From: Bigelowiella natans CCMP2755
Lineage: Eukaryota; Cercozoa; Chlorarachniophyceae
Direction: 5' to 3'
DNA length: 64,000 nt
Assembly (NCBI GenBank): GCA_000320545.1
Contig: ADNK01001569.1
Span: 1-64,000 of the forward strand
The translations under genes were made by a program, and so were the position numbers. Below the pieces are notes generated by a model. That model saw nothing but the letters and a program-made list of their open reading frames with translations, had not been told where the DNA came from and did no database searches. Within the stretch, counting starts at the first letter, position 1. Each line of letters opens with the position of its first letter. Below are positions 13,049 to 24,262 of the stretch, piece by piece.

Positions 13049-13323
13049 CTATCTTCTATATTTATATATTGCGTCTCTTCCTTTCTGAAACAACTCGAAG
13101 TCTTACAACGAATTCCTAATCTTCGTCAGATCTGCTGCATTGCGTACTCACACACTGAGGTAAATGTCATCATACAGCATAAAAAGTAGTGATGGGCTTC
13201 AACGTAAGGATCTTGGCTCTGATTTTTTTTACAGGAACAAATTTTCACTCTGTGGCACTACTGTAGCGAGATTCTGCCAGCTAAAATGCCTTCGTCAACC
13301 AACAGCAAAACCATCAACAAGTA
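12275..13323 (+). CDS. Uncertain small multi-exon gene, basic Lys-rich protein
   Basis: I do not recognise this. Possible pieces are an N-terminal exon from an ATG at 12275 (MEYSTASEPIFPRDCQFVRF), an exon at about 12474-12637 with a Lys tract and FRGFASDVLEKTASIFARHE before a GT donor, an exon near 12812-12898 (IAESEFFVLQKRKKENSNKP), a segment near 13110-13158 (QRIPNLRQICCIAYSHTE), and a last exon at 13236-13323 (EQIFTLWHYCSEILPAKMP, stop TAG). The phases of the middle joins are not all resolved, and another reading of the last two exons is also open. A basic nuclear protein is possible, but no function is claimed. Confidence 0.35.
13013..13046. repeat. (GT)n microsatellite
   Basis: About 16 GT units, probably in the intron before the last two exons of the uncertain gene. 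Confidence 0.85.
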
Positions 13324-13536
13324 GTATTAGATGAATGACGAGAGAAAAAGGGAAAAGAACCCATGCTTTTGAAGGATAAATAAACATGAAGATATTGCAT
13401 TGTAACATCTGGAACGAACTAGTTACACTCGAGAGCATAATCACATTTTTTTTTTTATCTTTATCGATCGCTACCGTCATGATTCATCGTAGTATTGACT
13501 TCATCGTAGTAACTTTGATTTGAAATTATTATTCGC

Positions 13537-15192
13537 TTGATCATCAGATGGCTCCGCGGCCACTTCACGATGCTTGCAATAGAGGAATCGCCGAGCCATC
13601 CTAGCAGCACCGATAACCCCCAAGACCGTGACCTCCTCTCCCCACGACAATATAACTTTCTTTCCAACGGCGGGAAAGTAGGGGGGAGGGGACACAACCA
13701 TGGTGGCGCAGCTGGAACGGCAAATCGGGGCCAAACTGCTGCCTCTGACATGGCAATGGATAGCTCGATAGCAGAGAGAAGGAAGGGAGTGCGAGGAGGC
13801 GATGGGAAGAAAAGGAGGAGGGGTGGGGGGGGAGGGGTGATGAGTCAGCAGATGCGGAAAAGTCCACGAAGCGGCGGCGACGAGAGTTTCGACCATAAGG
13901 ATGGCAGTAGCGATGATTTGAAAAGCAAGCTCGAGTCGCCATATGCGGTGGTGGAAGGAGCCGCAGTAGCGGGGGGAGCAGATCAATCAGAGGTGCCGGC
14001 AAGAAGTAGTAGAAGAAGAAGAAGCCAGCTTGACTATTACCCGATGACGAGAAACAACAACAACAACAACAACTTCAAGAAGACCATACCGATCAGCGGC
14101 GAAACAACATATGCCCTGATACTCTCTTTCAGCTTCCTGGGCATCCTGATCATCCGAGAGGTACACGCCTACCTCCTCCTGCTGGGCCTGGCGCTCATTC
14201 TGGCCGCTATGCACAGCTTCCTTGCGAGTGATGCGGTTATCCGGTCAATCCTGCGTTTGAATATCGTCACTTCCAAGACCAAGTTCAGGCTGCTCACGAA
14301 GACAGGCAGGCTTATCCCTACTACGCAACAGCCACCCGATAATGATAATACGGTGAGAGGGGGGAGGCAGAGATTAGTAGGAGGAGCGGCGAGTCCTCTC
14401 GATGGAGCTTACCGCTACGACCGCAATGACAATCCCCTCTCCCCCCACTCTTTTGACCATGACGGCCCGCATGAAACTCCGAGGCCTGGCGTGATGATGA
14501 TGGGGAAAGATAAAGGCCGGCTCAAGGGTCATGGCCGAACAGCAGGGAACATGTACAATGAGAAAGACGAGGATGAACAGCTTCTCCCACCCTCCCCGCC
14601 CCTCCCCGTTCCCCTTATTCGCACCCATTCCCTATCTTCGTTCACCTCCAACCCATCCAGACCAAGCTCTCCATCATCATCATCAGTGGTGCCGGCCGCT
14701 GCTCCCTACCGTCAAGCACCGCACAGTAACAGTAAAGCCCCTTCATCCTATCAGCATTACAACAACGACACAGCGCCCGACCTGGTAGACGTGCAAATAG
14801 ACGTGTTTCCTTGCAGAGAATTCGTTTCCTCCCCCGCCAATAATCGTCAACATCACCACCAGCAGCCAGACGTTGGGGAGGGGGAGCTTGGAAGTAGCCC
14901 CCCCACAACGAAATCGGCGGCGTTGACGTGTGTAGTCAATTTTGATATATTTGTCGAGGGTGTAAGTGCTAGGTCGTACTGCAAGAGAATGGATAACCAC
15001 AAAGATGGTAATCAGATTATGACAACTGCTGCATCTGCTGCTGATAGTGGGGGCTTCGTTGGTGAGGGCAGTGCAATACAAACCAGTAGCATGAGAAATA
15101 TGATGGAGCCTATACTCAACAAAACAGTCAGGAGAAGGAATAGTCGCAGAAATTATTCGATTTCTGGTAGTATTGCTGAAGGTGATAGCTGA
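13537..15192 (+). CDS. Hypothetical 551-residue intronless protein with one hydrophobic hairpin
   Basis: Single uninterrupted ORF, unusual beside its intron-rich neighbours. Residues 1-185 are polar, Gly/Ser/Arg-rich and low complexity, with basic clusters and an Asn run. Residues about 187-232 hold two close hydrophobic segments (TYALILSFSFLGILIIREV and AYLLLLGLALILAAMHSFLA), then a basic patch (SKTKFRLLTKTGRLIP). The C-terminal 300 residues are Pro/Ser/His/Asp-rich, ending RRRNSRRNYSISGSIAEGDS. A hairpin of this kind is seen in several membrane-shaping or endomembrane families, but I cannot match one. The 13552-13572 region offers an internal Met (MLAIEESPSHPSS) as an alternative start. Coding status is supported mainly by the length of the ORF and the membrane segment. 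Confidence 0.5.
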   Translation: MIIRWLRGHFTMLAIEESPSHPSSTDNPQDRDLLSPRQYNFLSNGGKVGGRGHNHGGAAGTANRGQTAASDMAMDSSIAERRKGVRGGDGKKRRRGGGGGVMSQQMRKSPRSGGDESFDHKDGSSDDLKSKLESPYAVVEGAAVAGGADQSEVPARSSRRRRSQLDYYPMTRNNNNNNNFKKTIPISGETTYALILSFSFLGILIIREVHAYLLLLGLALILAAMHSFLASDAVIRSILRLNIVTSKTKFRLLTKTGRLIPTTQQPPDNDNTVRGGRQRLVGGAASPLDGAYRYDRNDNPLSPHSFDHDGPHETPRPGVMMMGKDKGRLKGHGRTAGNMYNEKDEDEQLLPPSPPLPVPLIRTHSLSSFTSNPSRPSSPSSSSVVPAAAPYRQAPHSNSKAPSSYQHYNNDTAPDLVDVQIDVFPCREFVSSPANNRQHHHQQPDVGEGELGSSPPTTKSAALTCVVNFDIFVEGVSARSYCKRMDNHKDGNQIMTTAASAADSGGFVGEGSAIQTSSMRNMMEPILNKTVRRRNSRRNYSISGSIAEGDS

Positions 15193-16407
15193 AATACTGA
15201 TGGTGTGCATACTCGAGAGGTCAATAGAGGAGGAATAGGATTTCAAGAGATGTGAAATTCATATGATGTAACTTCCTGACAAAAATAACTTATTATGTAA
15301 ATAATGCTGCGCATCGTGGTTTTGAATTTCAAAATGGAAGTTGCACGTATGTGTACCTTATTAAGAAATGGGGCGAGAGGCGAGTGGCCTTTAAACAATA
15401 GTATATATCTGGATATAGGCGTTCATCATGCGCTGCTTGTCGCCGCTAGACTGTACTAGCGTAAAGCGCAATATCGACTGATCTAGTGATGTATAGGTAC
15501 ATGTGCCACCGTTAGAACATTACCCCGACCATCGTGCATCGTGCTAGCGGCGCGCTACGCGCACGTAAGGGATCTAAATTTTAGTGAAATGACAGTACTT
15601 CTACTAGCTAGCTAGGCATATATTGCCGCATTGCACCCACTTGCTTTAACGATATACACACAAACATGCATATGTTATATGCAGATCTAGTTTATAATGT
15701 TGAATTCTGTAGCACAATCGACTGCGCACACAATGCTGCGTAATTGAGCTAGTGAGCCTCGATGCGAGGTCGTGAATCCACTTAGCTGTGCAGTAACTAT
15801 TGCTTGTACGCATGCGATTCAAAATATGCCTAGTTGTGCCATTGCATTGTGTGCGCTGTGGGGCGTGTGCATGTCAAAGCTAGAAAGGCTACTTGACTAG
15901 TGTAGCAAGCTGCTGCCTTGCTCGCTTGGCTGGAGCAGACGTACAGATATCGGATGCCGATTTACGTCTACGGCTGTATCTAGGCGTATACCATGTCTAC
16001 CAACACCATGGCGCAGCGTTGATTTAAGGGATTCCTTATCCATAGATCTTAGTTCAAATAATTGTGGTACAAAAACATAATCTTGTCTTCTCAGTGGTCT
16101 ATGCACTACAGCATATACATGCAATATAATAATCATCTTACACATAGAGATAGCATTCTTAGTGCGGCTCAGACATGTCTCTCCTCACTCCCTGCCTCAA
16201 CTTTCTTCTGCTCCTTCCTTTTGTTCGGGTTTCGACTGGATAGCGCTATTTCTATGATATCCGAGGCAAACAATGCTGAAATTACGCCACAAAGATAGGA
16301 ATCTTCCCGTAACCCCATGCCCACTTCTATCTACGGAAGGGTCCCTTCCGCAGAGTAGAAGACATATTCGCAAGAATTAAAATGGGAAACTCTGTTCGGA
16401 TATGATG
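15193..16407. other. Convergent 3'-3' spacer with CTAG/GCTAGC words
   Basis: No gene seen between the stop of the intronless ORF and the stop of the ammonium transporter. About 15450-15920 is dense in GCTAGC, ACTAGCTAGCTAGG (near 15603), AGATCTAG and ACTAG words and in GTGCGC/TTGCAT strings. Small ORFs here look random. Confidence 0.6.
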
Positions 16408-18217
16408 CTACCTACCTACACCACTGGAGATGTTGACGGCCATTTTGGAGCTCCCCCCACGCACAACGGAAGCAGGTCTTGCCGCTTCGGATTGTGAGGG
16501 GGTAATCCTATCACCTGGACTCCCACAGGGATTCTCAAAATTGCCGAACGGATTAGCCTCGGAGTGGTTCTTGCGATGAAGCTTCACATCTACGATCTAC
16601 AATGCAATGTTGCGAAAGAGGTATATTATTTTCCTACTAGTTGCCATCTGAAAATATAGCGTGTTTCCTTTCTTCTGCGAGATTTGTAGCAAGTTTAATT
16701 CAAACTCATCCTGCTTGACGATGTAAATTCTATTTCATAACTATGTATATAAAGCAGGGAAGCGACCTCTTTATTGTGCTGAAAAGGAACACCATGCTCT
16801 GCCACATCCAATCCAAGCTTTTCAGCACGTGGAGACACGCGGAGGATTCCCGCCCACTGAAGAGGAAAGAAAATCAACGATGCTGTACCCAAGCTCCAAG
16901 CCATGATGCACAAAATGCCAATGAGCTGATTGCGAAACTGGTTTCCCGACTTCAGCGCGTTGTTATCAAAGCCGTATGCACGGAGAATGTTCACCCGTGT
17001 GGCAAACATCCCGACTGCGAGATTAATGATAATGGTGTGAGAATATGGCGGGGCTAAAAAGCTGTAACGGGAGAATTTAGGTATGTGTGTGAATGCATAC
17101 CCGAGTGTGTGCTTTCTACCAGTATTGAAAAGGTGAAATGGACGCATTATAGTGTGTGAGTGTGTGTGCTTTCGTAGACCTGCCAAACACCCCCACGTTC
17201 CAGAAGCGCCATGCACAGCAAATGCATCAAGTGGGTCATCAACTAGGTGTGGGGTTGGAATAGAAAGGGATTGACATAGAATGAATGCAATAGTAAGAAC
17301 CACTTATATTCAGGGTCCATCATGTTCATTTTGCATGAAAAGGGGAGAGGGGTAAGAGCGAAGACGTTTGGCCGAAGTATACAACCCTCCCTTTTTCATC
17401 TACCTCTACCTTTCATCATCTTGACTGTAGCTGAGGCACCTAAGTAAAAAAAAGAGCCAACAACTCCGATGACAATTGCGGACCATGGATGGACAACCTA
17501 AACGATGATGATTAAATGTTCAATTTCGAAAAGAGTAGTAGGAGTCGTGTCTACAAAGATGATGGGAAGAAACACTTATGTGAGAAGATATAAAGATCAG
17601 CCACTATGATTATTTGCGAATAAGCAGTGGTAGTACCGCACATCCTGCGGTGATAGAAACCAAGCCAGCGAGTAAGCCGTTCAGGCAAAACGCCTTTAAA
17701 ACAACAATTCTGAGAACAAATCTATGAACACAAGTATCTTGGAAATATGCCAACATCTTCTCTCTATGGGATGGAGAGGAAAATGTCACATCGTATTACA
17801 TTTTCAAAGCTACCACTCCCCTACCACCTATCTTCTTATTCCTGTTTCTATCTTTTGGTATCTGAGCTGCTATTTGTTGATAGTATAGTGGCAGAGGACA
17901 GAAGACCAGGTCATAATATCCTTGGGATAACTTCGAATAGATTGCTGCACAAAGATAAATAGAGAAGAAGATGATTCAGTAGGATAAAGAAGAAAGGATT
18001 TGATGCGTTAACTCGCGCATATACGAGAGCATCGATTTTTGGTCTCTGTAGGTGTAAATTCTAGAGTCAGAATTTCATGGGTACAACCATTTTATAATGC
18101 ATTATCTAACACCTCAGCAATAAGGACATTTCATCATTAGAGCAGAAATCACTATATTCTTTCCCTTATTTTCTCCCATTGAAAGAAATTACAGAAATAA
18201 AATGGGATAGACAGTCG

Positions 18218-18260
<43 letters not shown>

Positions 18261-20251
18261 ACAAAATTTCTTCCAAATATTGCTCTCCTGGATTATAACT
18301 GGTAGAACCAGGTACTTGTGGTAATGGCCGCAGAAGAAGCTGCCAGCGTCGTATTCACAGCGACCTGTGCAAAAGAGACTAGTCCCTTGAATACTAGGTT
18401 TTGATGTGTGGTGCTTTGGTTTATATCATATCATATGCCTCTCATACCCTTCCAGCGACATAAATCGCTCCTCCAGTTCCAGCAGCGAGTGTAGACCCAC
18501 AGTTGAACCCATACCTTGACCACGATGACGGCAGCAGGGAGGGCGGGGGAGATTACAAGCAGAATCACGAACAGTAGGAACAAGCACTAGTGTTGATAAG
18601 TGTTGATATAGTGAACGATTAGGCTTAGAAATCTAGAAATCAATGAATAGCTTTGTTTATATAACAGCTAGTAGTAGATGATCTTATCAGTCATTTATAA
18701 GCTACCTCTACTACTTCTACAGCTACTACTACTACTACTACTACTACTACCAGCCAAACCAAAGAATAGACACCCCAAGCGAGCAAAGAAGCTCATTGGA
18801 TCCCTTAAATTGAGCTTTTACATTATCTCTTGCTCCAAAGAAGCCTTTTCTCGGCCCAATGGCTATGGCTGCTATAAGAGCAGAATAGCCACCAACCATG
18901 TGTACGACCTAGTATGTTATCGAGAGCCAACGTTAATGCTTTATGTCTGCATTTTGATAAAGTATAGGTGCTTCTTTATGAATGAATGGATATCAGGAAA
19001 ATTTGTCACATCACTCCTCTGAGCTGCAGGTGTTGGAATCGTAAAAATTATGGACGTTAATGTTCCCTATTACGAATCGGAAAAGTCTCGATGAAACGAG
19101 CAAGTGCAGTTGTATTGTTAAAAGAAGTCAAGGTCAAAAATCACCCCTGAGCCAGCGAAGTCCAGGAAGCCATTTTCCTTTAGAAATCTCTCACCGTCAT
19201 TGTCGGAGTAAAATGCTGACAGGAACCCAGAGGGCGACCAGACCCAATGGGCGACCACCTGACAATGAAGGGGGTGGGGGGGACACGATGAAAGTTCCTT
19301 TCGTGAAATGTGTTTAGTAGCTTCTTTATGTTATTAGTCAATCTAAATGTTCCATACTGCTGCTGGGGGTATGGCTGACAAAAGCTATTTAGTCAATGCG
19401 ATTTGTCTACCAAATGCACTTACTCTCTGCTTTCTTAGGCTGTATTGCTGCTCAGCACATTCCCCATTAGTAGTACTACTACTCTCTACAACCGATGTGC
19501 TTTATACTCTTCATACCGGATATACGAACGAAGTAAGAACGAAAGTGTACGTCAAATAGCCTTCCACCCTGCATCGCTCTGCAACCGCACCGGAAACGAT
19601 TGTCGCGGCAGCAGAAGCGAAGGTCCAATGGAAGAAGAAAAGGTAGAACGGGGAATCGTCTTGGTCGTAAAGAGCTAGGGCGAAGTTGCTTGCACCGATA
19701 AACTCAATATCGTTTCTGGTGTCCCCTGAGGCTATATTCTGGTTTCTACCAATCGCGAAGGGAAAACCGAGGAGGTAGAAAGCAATACCACCGACCGCAG
19801 CATCCATAAGATTTTTGAACAGAATGTTGTTAGTGTTCTTTGGCCGAACACTTCCGGACTCTAACATTGCGAATCCAGCTTGCATCCCTGATTGTGAAAA
19901 TCACGGTGTCATTAGGTATAAAGCTTGCTGATGTTGCACAGTATTTCGACTCCTGGTACACGTCAAATGCATGGAGAATTTCAGCTTAGAATAGGTCCAT
20001 GTCAAAGCTGATGGTTCGTTTACTTGTACTATTCATAGATATGTGAAAGTAAACTTACAGAAAACCATAAACCCACAGATCAAGATCCATAGAGTGTCTG
20101 TGACTTTATTCAGGCCTTCAACATCGGTGCTTGTTGCCATTGATATGTCAGCTGCATCTGCGACTCCTGTAGCATTCACGCAGAGATACTTAAATCCAGA
20201 AGCTCCATCCGAGGAGGTGCTGGCGTAGATGCACGTGGTTGACGAAGACAT
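16408..20251 (-). CDS. AMT-type ammonium transporter
   Basis: Plasma-membrane ammonium channel of the Amt/Mep/Rh family, in at least nine exons. The start at 20251 gives an extracellular N-terminus ([11 protein letters not shown]) leading to TM1 ([13 protein letters not shown]). The next exon has the Amt signature [20 protein letters not shown] (19885 downward), then [20 protein letters not shown]. Both channel histidines are visible: [19 protein letters not shown] (near 18890) and [16 protein letters not shown] with the preceding DDPLD (near 17220). [19 protein letters not shown] (near 17670) is the conserved later helix. The last exon (16408 to about 16600) is a polar cytosolic tail ending [14 protein letters not shown]. 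It is the minus-strand member of a divergent pair with the RGS gene. The family call is very secure; exact exon ends in the middle are approximate. Confidence 0.9.
18220..18259. repeat. (GA)n microsatellite in transporter intron
   Basis: About 20 GA units; on the coding strand this is a CT tract. Confidence 0.85.
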
Positions 20252-20799
20252 AAAAAGGAAATGTTATGGGACAGCACGGCTGCCTGATGGGGTTCCAGGG
20301 ATTATAGCTACTATGTGCACAAAAGGTAGCTTGCCGTGCGACTCGCCGTCAGAATAAGAAATGCCCTTTTTCACCATCGTAGGATAAAACCGGCAGTCGA
20401 GGTAACTGCACATCATGCTCGCCGATTGAGAGATGACGTAGCCGTACTTGAATCTGTATTTTGTTCTGCGACAAGGTCATTTCTTTGTCGCAAGATAAAA
20501 TCCACTGTTATTTTAACTGAAATTAACGCTATTTGATGGGCGTCATCCCATCAATCCCATCAAACGTTGCTGTACCATTGCGCGGAAACACGACGTAGAA
20601 ACGCTGGTAACGTGTTACAGTTTCCGCACTGGGTAGTCTGTCTGTAGACCATACAATTGGATAGATCCGACGAATCTTCAATTCGGAGCAGGGAAAAGTC
20701 ACGCCCAAACCTTCACCCTGAATTGGCCTCCAACCGTTTATTATCGGAGGCTGTGTTTTTAGTCAGAATCCTTGGATCTAAGCGAGCGCCAAGTTCCTG
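20252..20799. promoter_or_regulatory. Divergent spacer between ammonium transporter and RGS gene
   Basis: This interval of 548 bp separates two start codons on opposite strands and must contain both promoters. I see no TATA-like box or other motif I would call, and no CTAG palindromes. Confidence 0.5.
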
Positions 20800-21710
20800 A
20801 TGGGCTGTAAAGTCTCACTCACGAACGATTATAGCCGTGAGTTTTACTTCGAGCTTAGGTTTGTTGGTCATCACGAGAAAGAGAGGGGTATGAGCTTAAA
20901 CCTAAAAATCCTGTCTTTCAAATAGGGATGACAACGGCAAACCGATTCCACAGTTCAAGTGCAAACTAGATCCAGAGGCCAAGATTATTCTTGATGCGTC
21001 TTCTTTAGTCCCCTTCAGACTCTACACTCTAGAAATGACGGGAAAAGGCGAAGGCATTGGCTCGCAAAATCATATAAAGTTCTATGCATGGCAACAACCA
21101 AATATGTGGAAAGTCGGTGCGTCACGGCTGCGAAAGACTTCAACGGCCTCGATACTTCATTTTAAGGAAGGCCAATTCCTCGTTAGAAAGGTCGTTGTCT
21201 TTTCTGGGAGCGTTTCATATCCTAAATTATCCCTTTTCACTATCCCTATCACGTATCATTGGATCTATGATTTGCAATTCTTAATTAATAGATTTATCAT
21301 TCTTAGATTCTTCCAGGAGTCCGAATAGCTGATCGCGAAAGCTACGGAGTGTTGTACCGTAGATGTTTTGCTGCAAATGAACTAGTTACATATCTTCTTC
21401 TGAATCATGTTGTTAAGAGGTAATTCCATTTGTATTTATCCATAAGAGCATGTGAGCATGTTACTTGAGCTTTTCTCTCACAGCTAAGAACTTGCCTATC
21501 GACACGCTAACTCAGTCCCGGAAAGGCCGTGGAATTATGCCAACGTCTCTGCGATATGCATGTATTTATTCATGTTACAGCGCGACAGGAGTTTAGCATC
21601 AGCTTTCTCCTCTTACAACTGAACGAAAAACATCCTTTCGTCGGAGGTAGCAGCACATCGGTATTAATAAAAAATTACATGCCTAGATGTAACTTATATC
21701 ACACACACAT

Positions 21711-21743
<33 letters not shown>

Positions 21744-22559
21744 CACACACCAACCCAAACATGCAAACAAACAAAGCAACACATATTGTTGTACCAGTTG
21801 AAGTTTCATTGATACGGATTCTACTCTTCATATAATGATCCTTTATGTCCGAAGGAATTGGGCATTTACAGCGCAGCGCTCAGACGATGGATGAAAGCAC
21901 TCTTTATCGATTTGCCTTACGACTTGACACATGCTCAACACAACTCTCCCTCTTGAATAAGGTACTTCTAAACGTGACGAGGGGAGTATGACCGTTTTTC
22001 TGTGTAAATTGAAGATGGTGTAGTGTTCGTTCTTTCCCTAGAAGTCCTTCCGTTGTCACAACTTTTTCCATTGCAAATCGTATTTGCGAATTTACAGGCG
22101 ATGGAGGGGTGGTTGGCAAAAAAAGGAGCATTGAGCTATAGTGTGAAGTTCTACCGCATTCTACCGTTGGAAGAAAGAGACTACGAGGAGAAGCATAACC
22201 ATGACTCTCAGAAGAAACGCTTTGAGCTTGCTTGCTTTGAGGACGAGGTTTACGTTTTAAATCTTTTAAGTATATACCAACGCTTCGAGACGTTTGCTAT
22301 CCGCACACTTCGATGAGTGTCGTTATGATAGTTGTTGCACATGACCATCATCATCTCATTTTCAGGTTTCTCTAAAGCCACTGCATCGCATTCCTATGAA
22401 CGATGTGGAGATGATTATTGGGGATCTTACCAAGCGACTGATAACTGTGGAGTATTACAGCTCAAATTCGAACAAAAAAAAGAAACTTGTGCTGAAGTGT
22501 TCAAACAACGAGATATGGTTCAGGTTGAAATTTTAATACAATGGCAATGTGCCGTGCAG

Positions 22560-22598
<39 letters not shown>

Positions 22599-24223
22599 AT
22601 CCCTCATCTAACATGGAAATACTGAAATGCGAATATTCTTCCCCACCGTGGATCCCGTCCGTCAAATCACAACTCAAAGCTTATCGCATTTGTTATTAAT
22701 TTGATGTTTAAGATGGTCAATCATACTCAAGAAATTCGCAAAGAAGCTTACACCGTACGACACCTTGGCAAAAACCGGACTTCGATGCGCTCTTTCTGAA
22801 AAAGCTTTGAAGCACCTAGCAAAGCATGTATCTAAAAAGAAGATCAAAAAGGGCACCTGCCTAGCGAAAAAGGGAGAGGTAATGTCAGAACACAAATGTC
22901 AATGATTGATAGTGATGGTGGAGGCGGTGCAGCTTCTTTCTTGAGAGAGCCCATAATTCTTTGTTGAGGGAGCTGGTACACATTCTTTGAATCGTATCAT
23001 GGCATCTTGATTTCGAACGGCATCACACTCACACTTCGCCTCCTTCTTCCTAATGATCCCCATAGGTCCCCAAAGAGTTTATTATTGTGTCCAAGGGTTC
23101 TCTTGGTATTTTCGTTCCGAATAACAGCAGTAGCAAAGGCGGTGACAACGATGATGACTCAAAGGAGACTAAAAGGGCGCCTATCTCATCGTCTAATCGA
23201 GTGTTAGTTTCGAAGCGCAACGCATGCGACGTTTTCGGAGAGAGCATGTTTATGTCCCATCCTAACCCGTACCGCTCATGTGAAGCTTTGGAGGATTCTG
23301 AGGTTTATACGCATCATCATCAACGATCATCATCACTTGATAGATTCCACCCTAAAACGATATGAAGCCAAAATGCTCACGGTTTCCAAAGGTTTTGGCA
23401 CTCGGGGCTAGAGCACTTGAGCAATTTCTGGGGAAGTTTGCGGAGGCTCGGCGGCAACTCACGGGATTGTTTGAGTCTAAGATCTCTGAGAGTATCGAGG
23501 TAGGTTGACTATGATAATGACGAGGAAGATGGTCTTTGAAATGATAACATTCATCCAGAAAGCTTTGTTTCCGTTGTGGATATAAAGTATATTGCGTCAG
23601 TCGGGGACATCAAATATGTTAATTTTGCTGTTTTAATTTGAACATACTTCTGCACACATGGTGATTAATGATCAGATGGTCTCAATCTTCAAAAACCTTC
23701 CGCTAGCTCATAAGCAACAATTGCGTCTATGTTTCAACTACTCCAACTTCATCAAAGGAGAAACGATTTTCGAGGAAAAAAAACATGGATCAAGCATGTA
23801 CATTGTCGTTGAAGGAGAGGTGGGTAGAATCATGAAGCTTTCCTTTGCCCATACCGTATCGCACGCACAAGTGGTGGCGTAGAGTTGTATATTCCCATCG
23901 TGTTTGTCGGAATTATAAAGCACACACGTACACCACTGAAGATATGTGCTTCATGGTAGAATAAAAGTTGTGTTGTGGTTGTTAGTTGTAGTCATAATAG
24001 TAGCCATGCCTAAGGGTTTCTCTTGGAAAAGAAGTGTCAATTAAAACACAATCATTTCCCTAAGAGTGAGTATGTTTTGAGTGCAGCCTGTATATCGTAT
24101 GTCCATGCGTGTGTGTATGTGTATGTTATGACATACAAATGCAAGAAGATTCAAACTTCCTACTAATTTCTCATCACACTACATGTACAATATTTCACTA
24201 AAACGATTCGAAGCAATCATTTG

Positions 24224-24262
<39 letters not shown>

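Noticed and set aside
13501-14002. Two minus-strand ORFs of 161 and 133 codons
   Set aside because: Shadows of the long plus-strand ORF in a GC-rich, low-complexity stretch.
14743-15246. Minus-strand ORF of 167 codons
   Set aside because: Antisense to the C-terminal part of the 551-codon ORF; no recognisable features.
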